The translations under genes were made by a program, and so were the position numbers. From NCBI RefSeq assembly GCF_016616235.1, contig NZ_CP067100.1:3283001-3347000 (forward strand): 64,000 nucleotides of DNA, read 5' to 3'. This stretch comes from Bradyrhizobium diazoefficiens (GTDB lineage Bacteria; Pseudomonadota; Alphaproteobacteria; Rhizobiales; Xanthobacteraceae). This document shows positions 34,255-41,952 of this stretch, piece by piece (positions within the stretch are counted from its first letter, which is position 1; the number at the start of each line of letters is the position of its first letter). The notes under the pieces are model-generated. The model worked only from the letters and a program-made list of their open reading frames with translations. It did not search any database and was not told the DNA's origin.

Positions 34255-35802
34255 ATGAACGTACGGGACGAGCACACCCGATCGCTCTGGATGGATGTTC
34301 CGGTTGCCGATGCGCCGGCGCTATCCGGGACGATCGGCACGGACGTCGCCGTCGTCGGTTCTGGAATTGCCGGGCTATCGATCGGCTATGAGCTCGCCAG
34401 TCATGGACGCTCGGTCGTGGTGCTGGACCGCGGCGGCATCGGCAGCGGCATGACGGCGCGCACGACCGCGCACCTCGCCACCGCACTGGACGACGGCTAC
34501 GAGGCGCTGGTGCGGGTACGCGGCTTTGACTGTGCGCGGCGCTACTATCAGAGCGTCGCCGACGCGATCGATCGGGCCGAAGCCATCCAGGCTACCGAGC
34601 ACATCGATTGCGATTTTCAACGCGTCGACGGTTACTGGGTGCTGGCGCCCGAAACGCCCACGTCCGAGCTCGACAAGGAATTGGATTGCTGCCGCAAGCT
34701 CGGGATTCCCATCGAGAATTGCGTCGAGCCGACCCCGTTCCACTCCGCGGACGCCGTGCGTTCGTTGCGCTTTGCCCGGCAGGCGCGGCTACACCCGACC
34801 AGATATCTCGCTGGGCTCGCGAGCGCACTCCAGCGTCGGGGGGCGCGGCTTTACGCCGATACCTGTGTCGAGAGCATCCGTCAGCGCCATGGCGACATGG
34901 TCGTGACGACTACCTCAGGTCACGAGGTCCACGCCGCCGACGTGGTGGTCGCGACCAACTCGCCCGTCAATGTGCAGGTGGCGATCCACACCAAGCAGGC
35001 GCCTTACCGCACTTATGCGCTTGCCGCCAGGATCGCGGCCGGCGCGCTGAAGGATGCGCTCTATTGGGATACGCTCGATCCCTATCATTATGTCCGGCTC
35101 CAGCCGCTCTCCACCGACGAGGATATCGTGATCATCGGCGGGGAAGATCACAAGTCGGGTGAAGCGAACGATGGCTCACAGCGCCTCGATGCGCTCGAGC
35201 GCTGGGCGCGGGAGCGGTTGCCCGGTCTGCGCGAGGTCACTCATCGATGGTCCGGCCAGGTGCTGGAGCCGGTCGATTTTGCCGGGTTCATCGGCCGCAG
35301 CCCCGACGAGGAGCATGTCTTCATCGTCAGCGGCGATTCCGGGCAGGGGATCACGAACGGCCTTGTCGCCGGCCTGTTGGTGACGGATCTGATCACGACG
35401 GGCGCGAGCCCGTGGGAAGATATCTACGCGGCGTCACGGAAGATCCAGAAGAACATCGGCGAGTTCATCAGCGAGAACATCACGCCGCTGAAGAATTTTG
35501 CGGAGTATCTTGCGGCGAGCGAGATTGCGAGCGTCGAGCGGCTGCGCCCCGGCGAGGGGCGCCTTGTCCGCAGCGGCCTGAAGAAGATTGCGGCTTGCCG
35601 GGACCGTAACGGGCGTCTGCATCTGCACTCGGCGAGCTGCACCCATCTCGGCTGCGTCGTGCACTGGAATGCGCTGGAGCAGTGTTGGGATTGTCCGTGT
35701 CACGGTTCGCAGTTCGCGCCCGACGGCACAGCGCTCAACGGTCCGGCGATTTCGCCGCTGGGCGCGGCCGATAGACCCGCCGACGTTGAAGCCGCGGAGT
35801 GA
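34255..35802 (+). CDS. FAD-dependent oxidoreductase with C-terminal Rieske domain
   Basis: 515 residues from ATG 34255 (GAGGAG 10 bp upstream). Residues ~30-400 are a DAO-type flavoprotein with the FAD motif [19 protein letters not shown]. The last ~100 residues form a Rieske [2Fe-2S] domain with ligands CTHLGC and CPCHGS. Such fusions pass electrons between flavin and iron-sulfur centre; the substrate is unknown. Rieske-tailed DAO proteins occur in Bacillus (YhfW-like) and in rhizobia. A strong hairpin lies 21 bp after the stop. Confidence 0.9.
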   Translation: MNVRDEHTRSLWMDVPVADAPALSGTIGTDVAVVGSGIAGLSIGYELASHGRSVVVLDRGGIGSGMTARTTAHLATALDDGYEALVRVRGFDCARRYYQSVADAIDRAEAIQATEHIDCDFQRVDGYWVLAPETPTSELDKELDCCRKLGIPIENCVEPTPFHSADAVRSLRFARQARLHPTRYLAGLASALQRRGARLYADTCVESIRQRHGDMVVTTTSGHEVHAADVVVATNSPVNVQVAIHTKQAPYRTYALAARIAAGALKDALYWDTLDPYHYVRLQPLSTDEDIVIIGGEDHKSGEANDGSQRLDALERWARERLPGLREVTHRWSGQVLEPVDFAGFIGRSPDEEHVFIVSGDSGQGITNGLVAGLLVTDLITTGASPWEDIYAASRKIQKNIGEFISENITPLKNFAEYLAASEIASVERLRPGEGRLVRSGLKKIAACRDRNGRLHLHSASCTHLGCVVHWNALEQCWDCPCHGSQFAPDGTALNGPAISPLGAADRPADVEAAE

Positions 35803-35823
35803 GCGGCAATCCCCAAAGAAGTT

Positions 35824-35853
35824 GCGGCCAGGCTTTGGGGGAAGCCTGGCCGC
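35824..35853. terminator. 12-bp perfect hairpin between convergent genes
   Basis: GCGGCCAGGCTT / AAGCCTGGCCGC (35824-35835 and 35842-35853) with a TGGGGG loop. It lies 21 bp after the Rieske gene's stop. On the minus strand it is followed by AACTTCTTT, so it may also end the BTLCP transcript. No long T-run on the plus strand. Confidence 0.6.
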
Positions 35854-35867
35854 GCGCGAACCGGTCT

Positions 35868-35886
35868 GGGACGGGGAGGGGTGGGG
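35868..35886 (+). other. putative G-quadruplex motif, copy 1
   Basis: Reads GGG-AC-GGGG-A-GGGG-T-GGGG, four G-tracts with loops of 2, 1 and 1, fitting the intramolecular G-quadruplex consensus. The core CGGGGAGGGGTGGGGAT (35872-35888) is identical to 45853-45869. It lies between the hairpin and the convergent BTLCP gene. Confidence 0.65.
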
Positions 35887-35933
35887 ATGTGACCGGGTCG
35901 CGTAACTCGTTCTCTCGTACCTACTGATCGTAA

Positions 35934-36560
35934 CTACTGGTCTCTTGCGCTGGCGGTGGAGACCGCCGGCTTGGTATCTCCGAGCGAGACCCAGACGTTG
36001 GGATCGCTCTGCGACTGGCGCTTGACGAAGCGGTAGCCGGTCTCCGTCCAGGCCACGACGCTCTCGTTCTGATTGTCGAGAACGAACTCGCCCTTGTCGG
36101 TCTTCACCGTCAGCACCGCGTGTCCTTCGCCCTTCTTGTCGCGCACGACGGTGATGAGCAGGGCCTCGCGGGGCCATCCGGCATCGATCAGCATCTTGCG
36201 CTTCAACAGCACGTAGTCTTCGCAGTCGCCGTAGCCGTCGGTTGGCAGCGACCACCGCTCGATCACGCCCCAGTGCTCCTGGTCGGTCAAAGGCTTGACG
36301 GTCTCGTTGACCCAGCGATTGACCTTGACGAGGTCGCGCCATGCCGCCTGCGACATCACGATGTCGCGGGGCTGCGTCGGCCCGCCCTGGCACTGCGCGG
36401 CATTGTCCGCACAGAATTCGACCCAGCCGATCGGCGCACGCGTGGTGTCGCCGAGGCTTGCGTAGAGCAGACGGCCTTCGCCGGCCTGCGCTGTCGCGCT
36501 GATCCCGAAGAGCATGGCGGCGATCGCCAGTCCCTTCCCCTGTCCCCTGAAATCAAACAT
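35934..36560 (-). CDS. transglutaminase-like cysteine peptidase (BTLCP)
   Basis: 208 residues from ATG 36560 (an ATG at 36590 is possible). Signal peptide (GLAIAAMLFGISATAQAGEG), so periplasmic. The papain-like triad of the BTLCP/LapG family is present: Cys in YGDCEDYVLLK, His in GEGHAVLT and Asp in FVLDNQ. LapG-type members cut adhesin proteins under c-di-GMP control, but rhizobial members often lack the LapD partner and their targets are unknown. No large adhesin or LapD-like gene is in this window; a double PilZ gene lies upstream. Confidence 0.9.
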   Translation of the reverse strand: MFDFRGQGKGLAIAAMLFGISATAQAGEGRLLYASLGDTTRAPIGWVEFCADNAAQCQGGPTQPRDIVMSQAAWRDLVKVNRWVNETVKPLTDQEHWGVIERWSLPTDGYGDCEDYVLLKRKMLIDAGWPREALLITVVRDKKGEGHAVLTVKTDKGEFVLDNQNESVVAWTETGYRFVKRQSQSDPNVWVSLGDTKPAVSTASARDQ

Positions 36561-36818
36561 TGCGGCCCCCGTTTCTTGTTGGGACCACATTGCGCGCGGA
36601 GCTTTTGCGTTGCCGCTAAGTCAGCCAAGTCAAGTCGAGACGAATGCAAGTAAAACTGTCGGCGAATTCGATCTATACTTGAATCGAAGTCGAATAAAAT
36701 TCGAGAATACTGCAATTGATTCAAATTTTAGGAATTAACGCCGAAACGCTGATGCAGCTGGCGTTTCCGCGCGCCAGTGCGTCGGCATTAACCCGCGCCA
36801 GGCCGGTCACGACACATG

Positions 36819-36853
36819 AAAAAGGCGGCGTCCGCATCGCGGAGGCCGCCTTT
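36819..36853 (-). terminator. intrinsic terminator after the PilZ gene
   Basis: On the minus strand, AAAGGCGGC and GCCGCCTTT pair in a 9-bp stem (36853-36845 and 36829-36821) and the second arm runs into a T-rich stretch (TTTTTCAT). It lies 37 bp downstream of the PilZ stop codon at 36890. Rho-independent terminator. Confidence 0.85.
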
Positions 36854-36889
36854 GAGCTGGAAAAGCAGTGGTTTTGGCGCGCTTTCGCT

Positions 36890-37507
36890 TTACCGCGCGG
36901 TAACGCTCTCTTCGAGTGTCTCGGCCGGCTGCTCGTGCATGAACTCGAGCGCGAAGCCGTCTTCGAGGTTGCGGACCACGCGGCCCTGGACCCGGCCGAG
37001 CAAAACCGTCGATTTCAGCGGCGGCCGGTTCTCGGCGGCAATGGCCGCGCCCGACAGCGACAGGTCGATGATGCGGCAGGTCATCTTGGTGCCGTCCTCG
37101 AGCGTCAGCACCGCGATCGGATTGCGCGGCACGATACGGTCGTGGCGGCGATCCTCCGGCAAATTGAGGATGTCGCGGTTGGCGAGCCAGGTCAGCTGTG
37201 CGGCGAGCTTGTCGCGCTTGCGCGGCGTCGCCCCGATCGTCATGGCAAAGCCGTTGTCGATGATGCGGGTGATCTTGCCCTCGACGCGGCCGATATGGTC
37301 GAGATAGGCGACCACGCGGTCGCCGACATTGCCGATGCCGGGCGCGAGCAGCGCGACGCCCCCCGGCGACATGTTGATCACCTGGCAGGGGAATTCACGG
37401 CGGTCCGGCAGCATGTAGCGGCCGAGCAGGTGAACCTTCACCCGCTGGAAACGCCGACGTTCCTCGGCGGCCGGAAGAAATTTTTTGTTCGCCAACGCCA
37501 TTTTCAC
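36890..37507 (-). CDS. double PilZ domain protein
   Basis: 205 residues with two PilZ-like halves. The first (residues ~15-100) has the c-di-GMP-binding arginines in ERRRFQRV and the second motif NMSPGGVAL. The second (~115-195) has the related PRNPIAVL and IDLSLSGAAI but lacks the RxxxR, so it is probably degenerate. Cytoplasmic, no enzyme domain, probably a c-di-GMP receptor. A CtrA-like box lies about 50 bp upstream of its ATG and a good terminator follows it. Confidence 0.88.
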   Translation of the reverse strand: MKMALANKKFLPAAEERRRFQRVKVHLLGRYMLPDRREFPCQVINMSPGGVALLAPGIGNVGDRVVAYLDHIGRVEGKITRIIDNGFAMTIGATPRKRDKLAAQLTWLANRDILNLPEDRRHDRIVPRNPIAVLTLEDGTKMTCRIIDLSLSGAAIAAENRPPLKSTVLLGRVQGRVVRNLEDGFALEFMHEQPAETLEESVTAR

Positions 37508-37831
37508 AACCCGACCCCCCGCCTGGCGGAGTCCGGGACGACCCTAAGATGCACAGGGTTAATGCCGCGTTAGGATCGAGCGTGGCGATGACGGACGGAA
37601 ACAATGCGCTCGAAAAGCCACACCAGGGGCGAGCAGGCCAATACCGTCAACGCGCCACGAACGAGCCGGGACGCGTCTATGGGATTTTGCGGAAGCGGGT
37701 TCAATGTCACCTGGGTAGGACTGGATCCGTCCCTATACGGTCGCTGGTGAGCGCTCTTGGGTGTGGGAGCCCACGGTCCCGCGCCCGGAGGAGCGCAGCG
37801 GGACCCGGGTGTCCTCCACGGCGGCAACGGC
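37508..37831. repeat. 324-bp gap with an inverted repeat
   Basis: No gene was found. It holds the CtrA-like box at 37559, and around 37775-37805 the inverted repeat GGTCCCGC / GCGGGACC (8-bp arms) in a GC-rich block that looks like the dispersed palindromic repeats elsewhere in the window. The repeat lies directly downstream of the P-loop gene (which reads leftward) and may act as its terminator. Confidence 0.5.
37559..37573 (-). promoter_or_regulatory. weaker CtrA-like box upstream of the PilZ gene
   Basis: The minus strand reads CTAA-N7-TTAAC (plus strand TTAA at 37559-37562 and TTAG at 37570-37573), one base off the CtrA consensus. It sits 52-66 bp upstream of the PilZ start codon, a plausible promoter position. 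Confidence 0.3.
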
Positions 37832-38350
37832 CTAACCGATCTCACGGCGAACATAGGCTTCAGCCAGTTCGACGAGACGATCAACCGCGCCATCGGCGGA
37901 ATCGAGTACCAGATGCTCCTGATCCCAGGATTCATAGTGGCGCCTCGCTACGTCGTCCCAGCTTGGCAGTTCGTGACCGCTGATGTCGGGATCTCGGCCT
38001 TCAACGCGCCGCCGGTGCAAAGCCATGTCGCTACAGACCATCTCGATCTCGACGATATGTGCCGAGTTCTGCAGGGCGGTCTGCCGCCAGCCCGCCCGGC
38101 TTGCCAGCACCGGATTTACGCAATCGGCAATGACGGTGCGGCGAAGCTTGAGATTTTCAGCGGCAAGAGCGTTCGCGACGGCGTATCCCGTGACTCCAAC
38201 TGCGAGACCTGCACTCCGCAAGGTCTGCTCAATAGTATCGATCCGGAGATAGGTTGCGGCGAGCCGTTGTGTCAGCTCGCGAGCGACCGTCGTCTTCCCG
38301 GTGCCGGGAAGGCCGCCGAACACGATCAACGCAGGTGGTCGCAATTCCAT
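37832..38350 (-). CDS. small P-loop kinase-like ATPase (AAA_33 type)
   Basis: 172 residues with Walker A near the N-terminus (FGGLPGTGKTTVARELT), then ATYLRIDTIEQTL, and a lid region with DMALHRRRVEGRDPD. Domain order and size fit the small kinase-like P-loop family (gluconate kinase, chloramphenicol phosphotransferase and zeta-toxin relatives). Substrate unknown. No antitoxin partner gene is beside it. Confidence 0.8.
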   Translation of the reverse strand: MELRPPALIVFGGLPGTGKTTVARELTQRLAATYLRIDTIEQTLRSAGLAVGVTGYAVANALAAENLKLRRTVIADCVNPVLASRAGWRQTALQNSAHIVEIEMVCSDMALHRRRVEGRDPDISGHELPSWDDVARRHYESWDQEHLVLDSADGAVDRLVELAEAYVRREIG

Positions 38351-38518
38351 GGTCTGATCCCGGCGGAGGTCCGAAGCAGGCTTGCGTGGCCATGTGCAGC
38401 CTGCGGATACAACTGCGGCGTGTCGATGTGCCCAGGTATTTCCAACGTCGCAAGGCTGTCATAGGCTGATCGCAGCCCGCACCGATCAATCATAACAGAC
38501 GGACATTGAGGAAAACCC

Positions 38519-39670
38519 ATGGACCAGATCCGCGTCTGCACCCATGCAGGGCCGGGCTCGGAGCCCGTCATCCGCACCGTGCCGTGGCCGAAGGTTGGCC
38601 GCAAGGGCGCGTTGATCAAGGTCGGCGCCTGCGGTGTCTGCGGCACCGACCTGCATATCCTGAAGGGACATTGGCCGAAGCCGCTGCCGTGGCCGTTCAC
38701 GCTCGGCCACGAGCTCGGCGGAATCATCGTCGAATGCGGCGACGAGTTCACTGAAGACTTCATGAGCAAGCCGCTGACCGTCGGATCAAAGGTGATGATC
38801 CCGCCGCTGATGCCCTGCGGGCGCTGCTACTATTGCATTCACTACCCGCAAACCGCTAACAAGTGCGTGACGCCGGTCTATTACGGCCGCTATCTCGGCT
38901 TCGATAAACCACCTCATATGTGGGGCGGCTGGGCCGAATATGTCTATGTCGATCTCGAGATGCTGCCGGGCACCAAGATCTACAAGCTCCCGGACGACAT
39001 GTCGCTGCGCCTCGGTGCATTGTCCGAGCCGCTGACCTCCTGCATCCGCGCCTTCAACCGCGCGGCCCGCGCCGGCGGATTTTCCTGGGGCGACACGGTC
39101 GTGATCCAGGGCTCTGGTCCGATCGGCATCCTGGCGGTCGCGGCCGCAAAGGAGATGGGGGCGGGGCGCGTGATCTGCGTCGGCGCGCCGGAAGAGCCGC
39201 GGCTCAAGCTCGCTCGCGAATTCGGCGCGGAGGCGACCGTGAACATCGAAGAGCTCAAATCGCCGCACGAGCGCATCGATCGCGTGCGGAACATCGTCGG
39301 CGGCTTTGGCGCCGATCTCGTGATGGACTGCTCGGGCCACCCCTCGGCCGGCCCCGAGGGCATCGAGATGCTGCGCGACGGCGGCACCTATGTGGAGATG
39401 GGCCAGTTCACCGATGCGGGCTCGATCGAGACCTCCTGGCACCGCATCTGCACCAAGGACCTCAACGTGCTGGGATCCTGGGGCTTCACCGGCAACGACC
39501 TGCCGCTCGGCGTCGACATGCTCTACCGCACGGCGGGCAAATATCCTTGGGCGAAGATGCAGACGATCTATCCGTTCACGGAAGCGGGCATCGCGCAGGC
39601 GGTGAGGGATGCGATGGCGATGAAGACGGTGAAGTCGACCATCGTGCCGTGGCCGGAATTGGTGGAGTGA
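38519..39670 (+). CDS. zinc-dependent medium-chain alcohol dehydrogenase
   Basis: 383 residues. The catalytic-zinc ligands are in GACGVCGTDLH and TLGHELGG. A structural-zinc-type lobe is partly kept (PCGRCYYCIHYPQTANKC). The nucleotide fold has VVIQGSGPIGILAVAAA. It oxidises an alcohol or polyol with NAD(P)+; YYGRYLGFDKPPHMWGGWAE is typical of sorbitol/threonine-dehydrogenase-like members. AGGAAAACCC precedes ATG 38519. A VOC gene follows on the same strand. Confidence 0.92.
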   Translation: MDQIRVCTHAGPGSEPVIRTVPWPKVGRKGALIKVGACGVCGTDLHILKGHWPKPLPWPFTLGHELGGIIVECGDEFTEDFMSKPLTVGSKVMIPPLMPCGRCYYCIHYPQTANKCVTPVYYGRYLGFDKPPHMWGGWAEYVYVDLEMLPGTKIYKLPDDMSLRLGALSEPLTSCIRAFNRAARAGGFSWGDTVVIQGSGPIGILAVAAAKEMGAGRVICVGAPEEPRLKLAREFGAEATVNIEELKSPHERIDRVRNIVGGFGADLVMDCSGHPSAGPEGIEMLRDGGTYVEMGQFTDAGSIETSWHRICTKDLNVLGSWGFTGNDLPLGVDMLYRTAGKYPWAKMQTIYPFTEAGIAQAVRDAMAMKTVKSTIVPWPELVE

Positions 39671-39680
39671 GATGAAGTGT

Positions 39681-39706
39681 CCCGCATATCGCTTCGCTCA
39701 TGCGGG
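39681..39706. repeat. short palindrome between ADH and VOC genes
   Basis: CCCGCAT-N12-ATGCGGG, a 7-bp inverted repeat just after the dehydrogenase stop codon. Reading through it gives the CPAYRFAHAG-type peptide that I recall as a by-product of a dispersed rhizobial repeat. It therefore argues against the in-frame ATG at 39672 as the VOC start. Confidence 0.5.
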
Positions 39707-39737
39707 CGAGGGATCGGAGTTTGGGCTGAAAAACGAG

Positions 39738-40148
39738 ATGACACCTGAACCATCCCCGCTCTCCCCCTTCCGCGCCATCCGCGCGATCGACTACACCGTC
39801 ATCTTCGTGCGCGACATGGCCGCGATGCGGCGCTTCTACGAGGACGTTCTGGCCTTGTCCGTGCTCCGCGACCTCTCGCCGAACTGGATCGAATACGGCC
39901 TCGGCAGCAACACGTTGGCGCTGGCAAGACCGAGCCGGACCGCGACTGACGCGCCGGTACCGGCTGGGACCGCTTCGCTGCAACTGGCCTTCAAAGTGTC
40001 CAGGGCCGAGGTCGATCAATGTGCCGACGAGCTCGTGCGCCGCGGCGTCGCGCTGCTGTCGCCGCCGACGGATCAGCCGTTCGGACATCGCACGCTGTTC
40101 TTCCGCGATCCTGACGGCAATCTGTTGGAAATCTATGCGGAGATATGA
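39738..40148 (+). CDS. VOC (glyoxalase/dioxygenase superfamily) protein
   Basis: 136 residues from ATG 39738. One pair of beta-alpha-beta-beta-beta units: RAIDYTVIFVRDMAAMRRFYEDVL, then GHRTLFFRDPDGNLLEIYAE, where the DPDGN-x-x-E is the family metal/turn motif. A His in DYTV is replaced by Tyr, so metal binding may differ. Members include glyoxalase I, dioxygenases and resistance proteins; the function here is unknown. It may be co-transcribed with the dehydrogenase. Confidence 0.85.
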   Translation: MTPEPSPLSPFRAIRAIDYTVIFVRDMAAMRRFYEDVLALSVLRDLSPNWIEYGLGSNTLALARPSRTATDAPVPAGTASLQLAFKVSRAEVDQCADELVRRGVALLSPPTDQPFGHRTLFFRDPDGNLLEIYAEI

Positions 40149-40235
40149 ATCGGATGCCGTAAAAGTTCCATCTGATATCCGCGACTTATCCATGCTGAGG
40201 TGAAACTAAGGCCCAAGTTCCGGCTTTCACTTCGC

Positions 40236-40760
40236 ATGAGAGGTGCTGTGAAGCGAATCCTTAAACCCATCACCTACATCCTGGCCGCCATCTACTTCCT
40301 GGTGGATGCGGTCTTCATGGCCGTCGCAAGGCCCATAGGGCGCTGGATCGGGCGGCATTTCGAATTCAGGCGATTGCGCGCCTGGATCAAATCGCTGCCG
40401 CCTTATCCGTCGCTTGCCTTGTTTTCCGTGCCGGTGATCATTCTCGAGCCGATCAAGCCGGTGGCCGCCTACCTCGCGGCGACCGGCCAAATCCTGAGCG
40501 GGGCGGTGACCTTCATCATCGGCGAGTTGCTCAAGCTCGTGCTGGTCGAGCGCCTGTTCCATCTCACCCGTGACAAGCTGATGCGGATTCCAGCGTTTGC
40601 GTGGGCGTACGGGAAAGTCGTCGAGGTGAGGGAGTGGCTGCAGGCCACCGAGGCCTGGCGCATGGTCCGCGCCCTGAGCCATGCAGCGAAAGACTATGTT
40701 GTGCGGGCACGGGCAAGGCTCGTCGGCGGCTTCAACAGGCTGGTGACCTCCAGGGATTAG
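40236..40760 (+). CDS. hypothetical membrane-associated protein
   Basis: 174 residues from ATG 40236; a GTG at 40200 would add 12 basic residues. Hydrophobic segments at ~8-30 (ITYILAAIYFLVDAVFMAVA) and ~60-80, with many basic residues between and after (RWIGRHFEFRRLRAWIK). The last third is amphipathic and basic (RARARLVGGFNRLVTSRD). No named domain. Not clearly linked to its neighbours. Confidence 0.6.
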   Translation: MRGAVKRILKPITYILAAIYFLVDAVFMAVARPIGRWIGRHFEFRRLRAWIKSLPPYPSLALFSVPVIILEPIKPVAAYLAATGQILSGAVTFIIGELLKLVLVERLFHLTRDKLMRIPAFAWAYGKVVEVREWLQATEAWRMVRALSHAAKDYVVRARARLVGGFNRLVTSRD

Positions 40761-40778
40761 GGCCGCCGCAAACGCGCT

Positions 40779-41132
40779 TTAGGCGAGCTTGCGCGCTGCG
40801 GCGGTGGCCTTGTCGCCGGTGTTCGGTGTGCCGGTCGGCTCGATCAGCAGGAGATGAACCTCCTCGCGTGCCACCGGGCGATGCTCGACACCCCTGGGCA
40901 CGACGTAGAGCTCGCCCGGACCGAGCGTCACGGTGCGGTCCCGCAATTCGATATCCAGCTGGCCCTTCAGGACGAGAAAGAAATCGTCGGTGTCGTCGTG
41001 CTTGTGCCAGGTGAACTCGCCTTTCACCTTCACCACCATCACGTCGCAATCGTTGAAGGTGGTGACCGTGTGCGGCGACCAGAAGTCCTGCAACGTCGTG
41101 AGCTTGTCGGCGAGCGAGATTCCGTCGGCCAT
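40779..41132 (-). CDS. cupin domain protein
   Basis: 117 residues from ATG 41132. Cupin motif 1 is F-TWHKHDDTDDFFLVLKG (His-x-His with the Asp/Glu and following Gly). Motif 2 is GELYVVPRGVEHRPVA, with the P-x-G-x-x-H pattern. These form a metal-binding beta-barrel. The function of small single-cupin proteins cannot be predicted; options include dioxygenase-like, isomerase-like or storage roles. RBS AGGGGAGG lies upstream of the start. Confidence 0.9.
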   Translation of the reverse strand: MADGISLADKLTTLQDFWSPHTVTTFNDCDVMVVKVKGEFTWHKHDDTDDFFLVLKGQLDIELRDRTVTLGPGELYVVPRGVEHRPVAREEVHLLLIEPTGTPNTGDKATAAARKLA

Positions 41133-41206
41133 GTATCCTCCCCTCTTGCACACTCGTGGGCCACGATTTGGGATCGCGTGGCTGACACGACAAGGCGTGC
41201 ATCCGG

Positions 41207-41707
41207 TCAATCGCCGTTCTTCACCACCGTTGCGCCCACCACCTTGGTGCCCTCCAGCTCCCGCACGATCCGCTCGTCCGGCCCAACGATGCCGAGATCG
41301 AACTCGCGATCTGGCGTGACGAGGATCACGCGCTGGCCGGCGATCACGAGCACCGTCATGTCGCTGCTCTCGCCTTCCACGGCCCAGGCGCGGATCTCGC
41401 TGGTATAGGGCTCCTTGCGCCAGGCATTGGGAGAGCCTGGATCGCAACGGATTTCGACGCCGTCCTCGGACGTGGTCAGGACCAGCTTTGAGCGGCTCGG
41501 CTTCCAGCGCTCGTCGAGGAGGTCATTGACGAGCCAGAGACAGCTGAAGCTCGCGCATTCGGCAGGCCGCTCGGCGTAGATCGCGCAGCCGCGACCGGGA
41601 TTGCAATGCGAGCACCAGGTGCTCGCCGGCTTGGCGAACGCCTCGATGGCCATCACCTTGCAGCAAAGCGTGCAATCGCCACAGGCGCGTTTGACGGAAG
41701 GCGTCAC
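41207..41707 (-). CDS. YkgJ-type cysteine-cluster protein
   Basis: 166 residues from GTG 41707, chosen because AAAGGGAAC lies upstream; a TTG at 41773 would give 188 residues. It has an N-terminal cysteine cluster (RACGDCTLCCKVM, WCSHCNPGRGCAIY, RPAECASFSCLW) characteristic of the YkgJ/CxxCxxCC family, thought to bind zinc or an iron-sulfur cluster. The C-terminal half has no known motif (SSDMTVLVIAGQRVILVTPD). Confidence 0.82.
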   Translation of the reverse strand: MTPSVKRACGDCTLCCKVMAIEAFAKPASTWCSHCNPGRGCAIYAERPAECASFSCLWLVNDLLDERWKPSRSKLVLTTSEDGVEIRCDPGSPNAWRKEPYTSEIRAWAVEGESSDMTVLVIAGQRVILVTPDREFDLGIVGPDERIVRELEGTKVVGATVVKNGD

Positions 41708-41952
41708 GCGGTCGTTCCCTTTGGAGCCGGTTGGCTTCAGGTTAATCAAGGTGGCTGCAAAAGTCCGCTGCAACCTTCAGGCGCGGCTCTTATCAAGAAG
41801 CCATGCATCACAGGGATGGTGATTTCCCAGCACTTGGCGTAAAGAGCCTCCAATCACATCGCCAGCGTGCGGCCGGGCCGATTGCCGCGCACGCCAGCTC
41901 AGGTCCGCCGGTTCATCGTTCCGCGCCTGAATTAACCAAGGTTTCCCATCTC

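Noticed and set aside
35934..36560. LapG/LapD adhesin-release system
   Set aside because: The BTLCP peptidase is present, but neither a LapD-like receptor nor a large repeat adhesin is found in the window.
37832..38350. Toxin-antitoxin system with the P-loop kinase-like protein as zeta toxin
   Set aside because: No small antitoxin gene lies upstream or downstream, and the P-loop family has many non-toxin members.
39672..39737. 22-residue N-terminal extension of the VOC protein
   Set aside because: It reads through a palindrome (CCCGCAT/ATGCGGG) and yields a CPAYRFAHAG peptide typical of a translated repeat; ATG 39738 is the better start.
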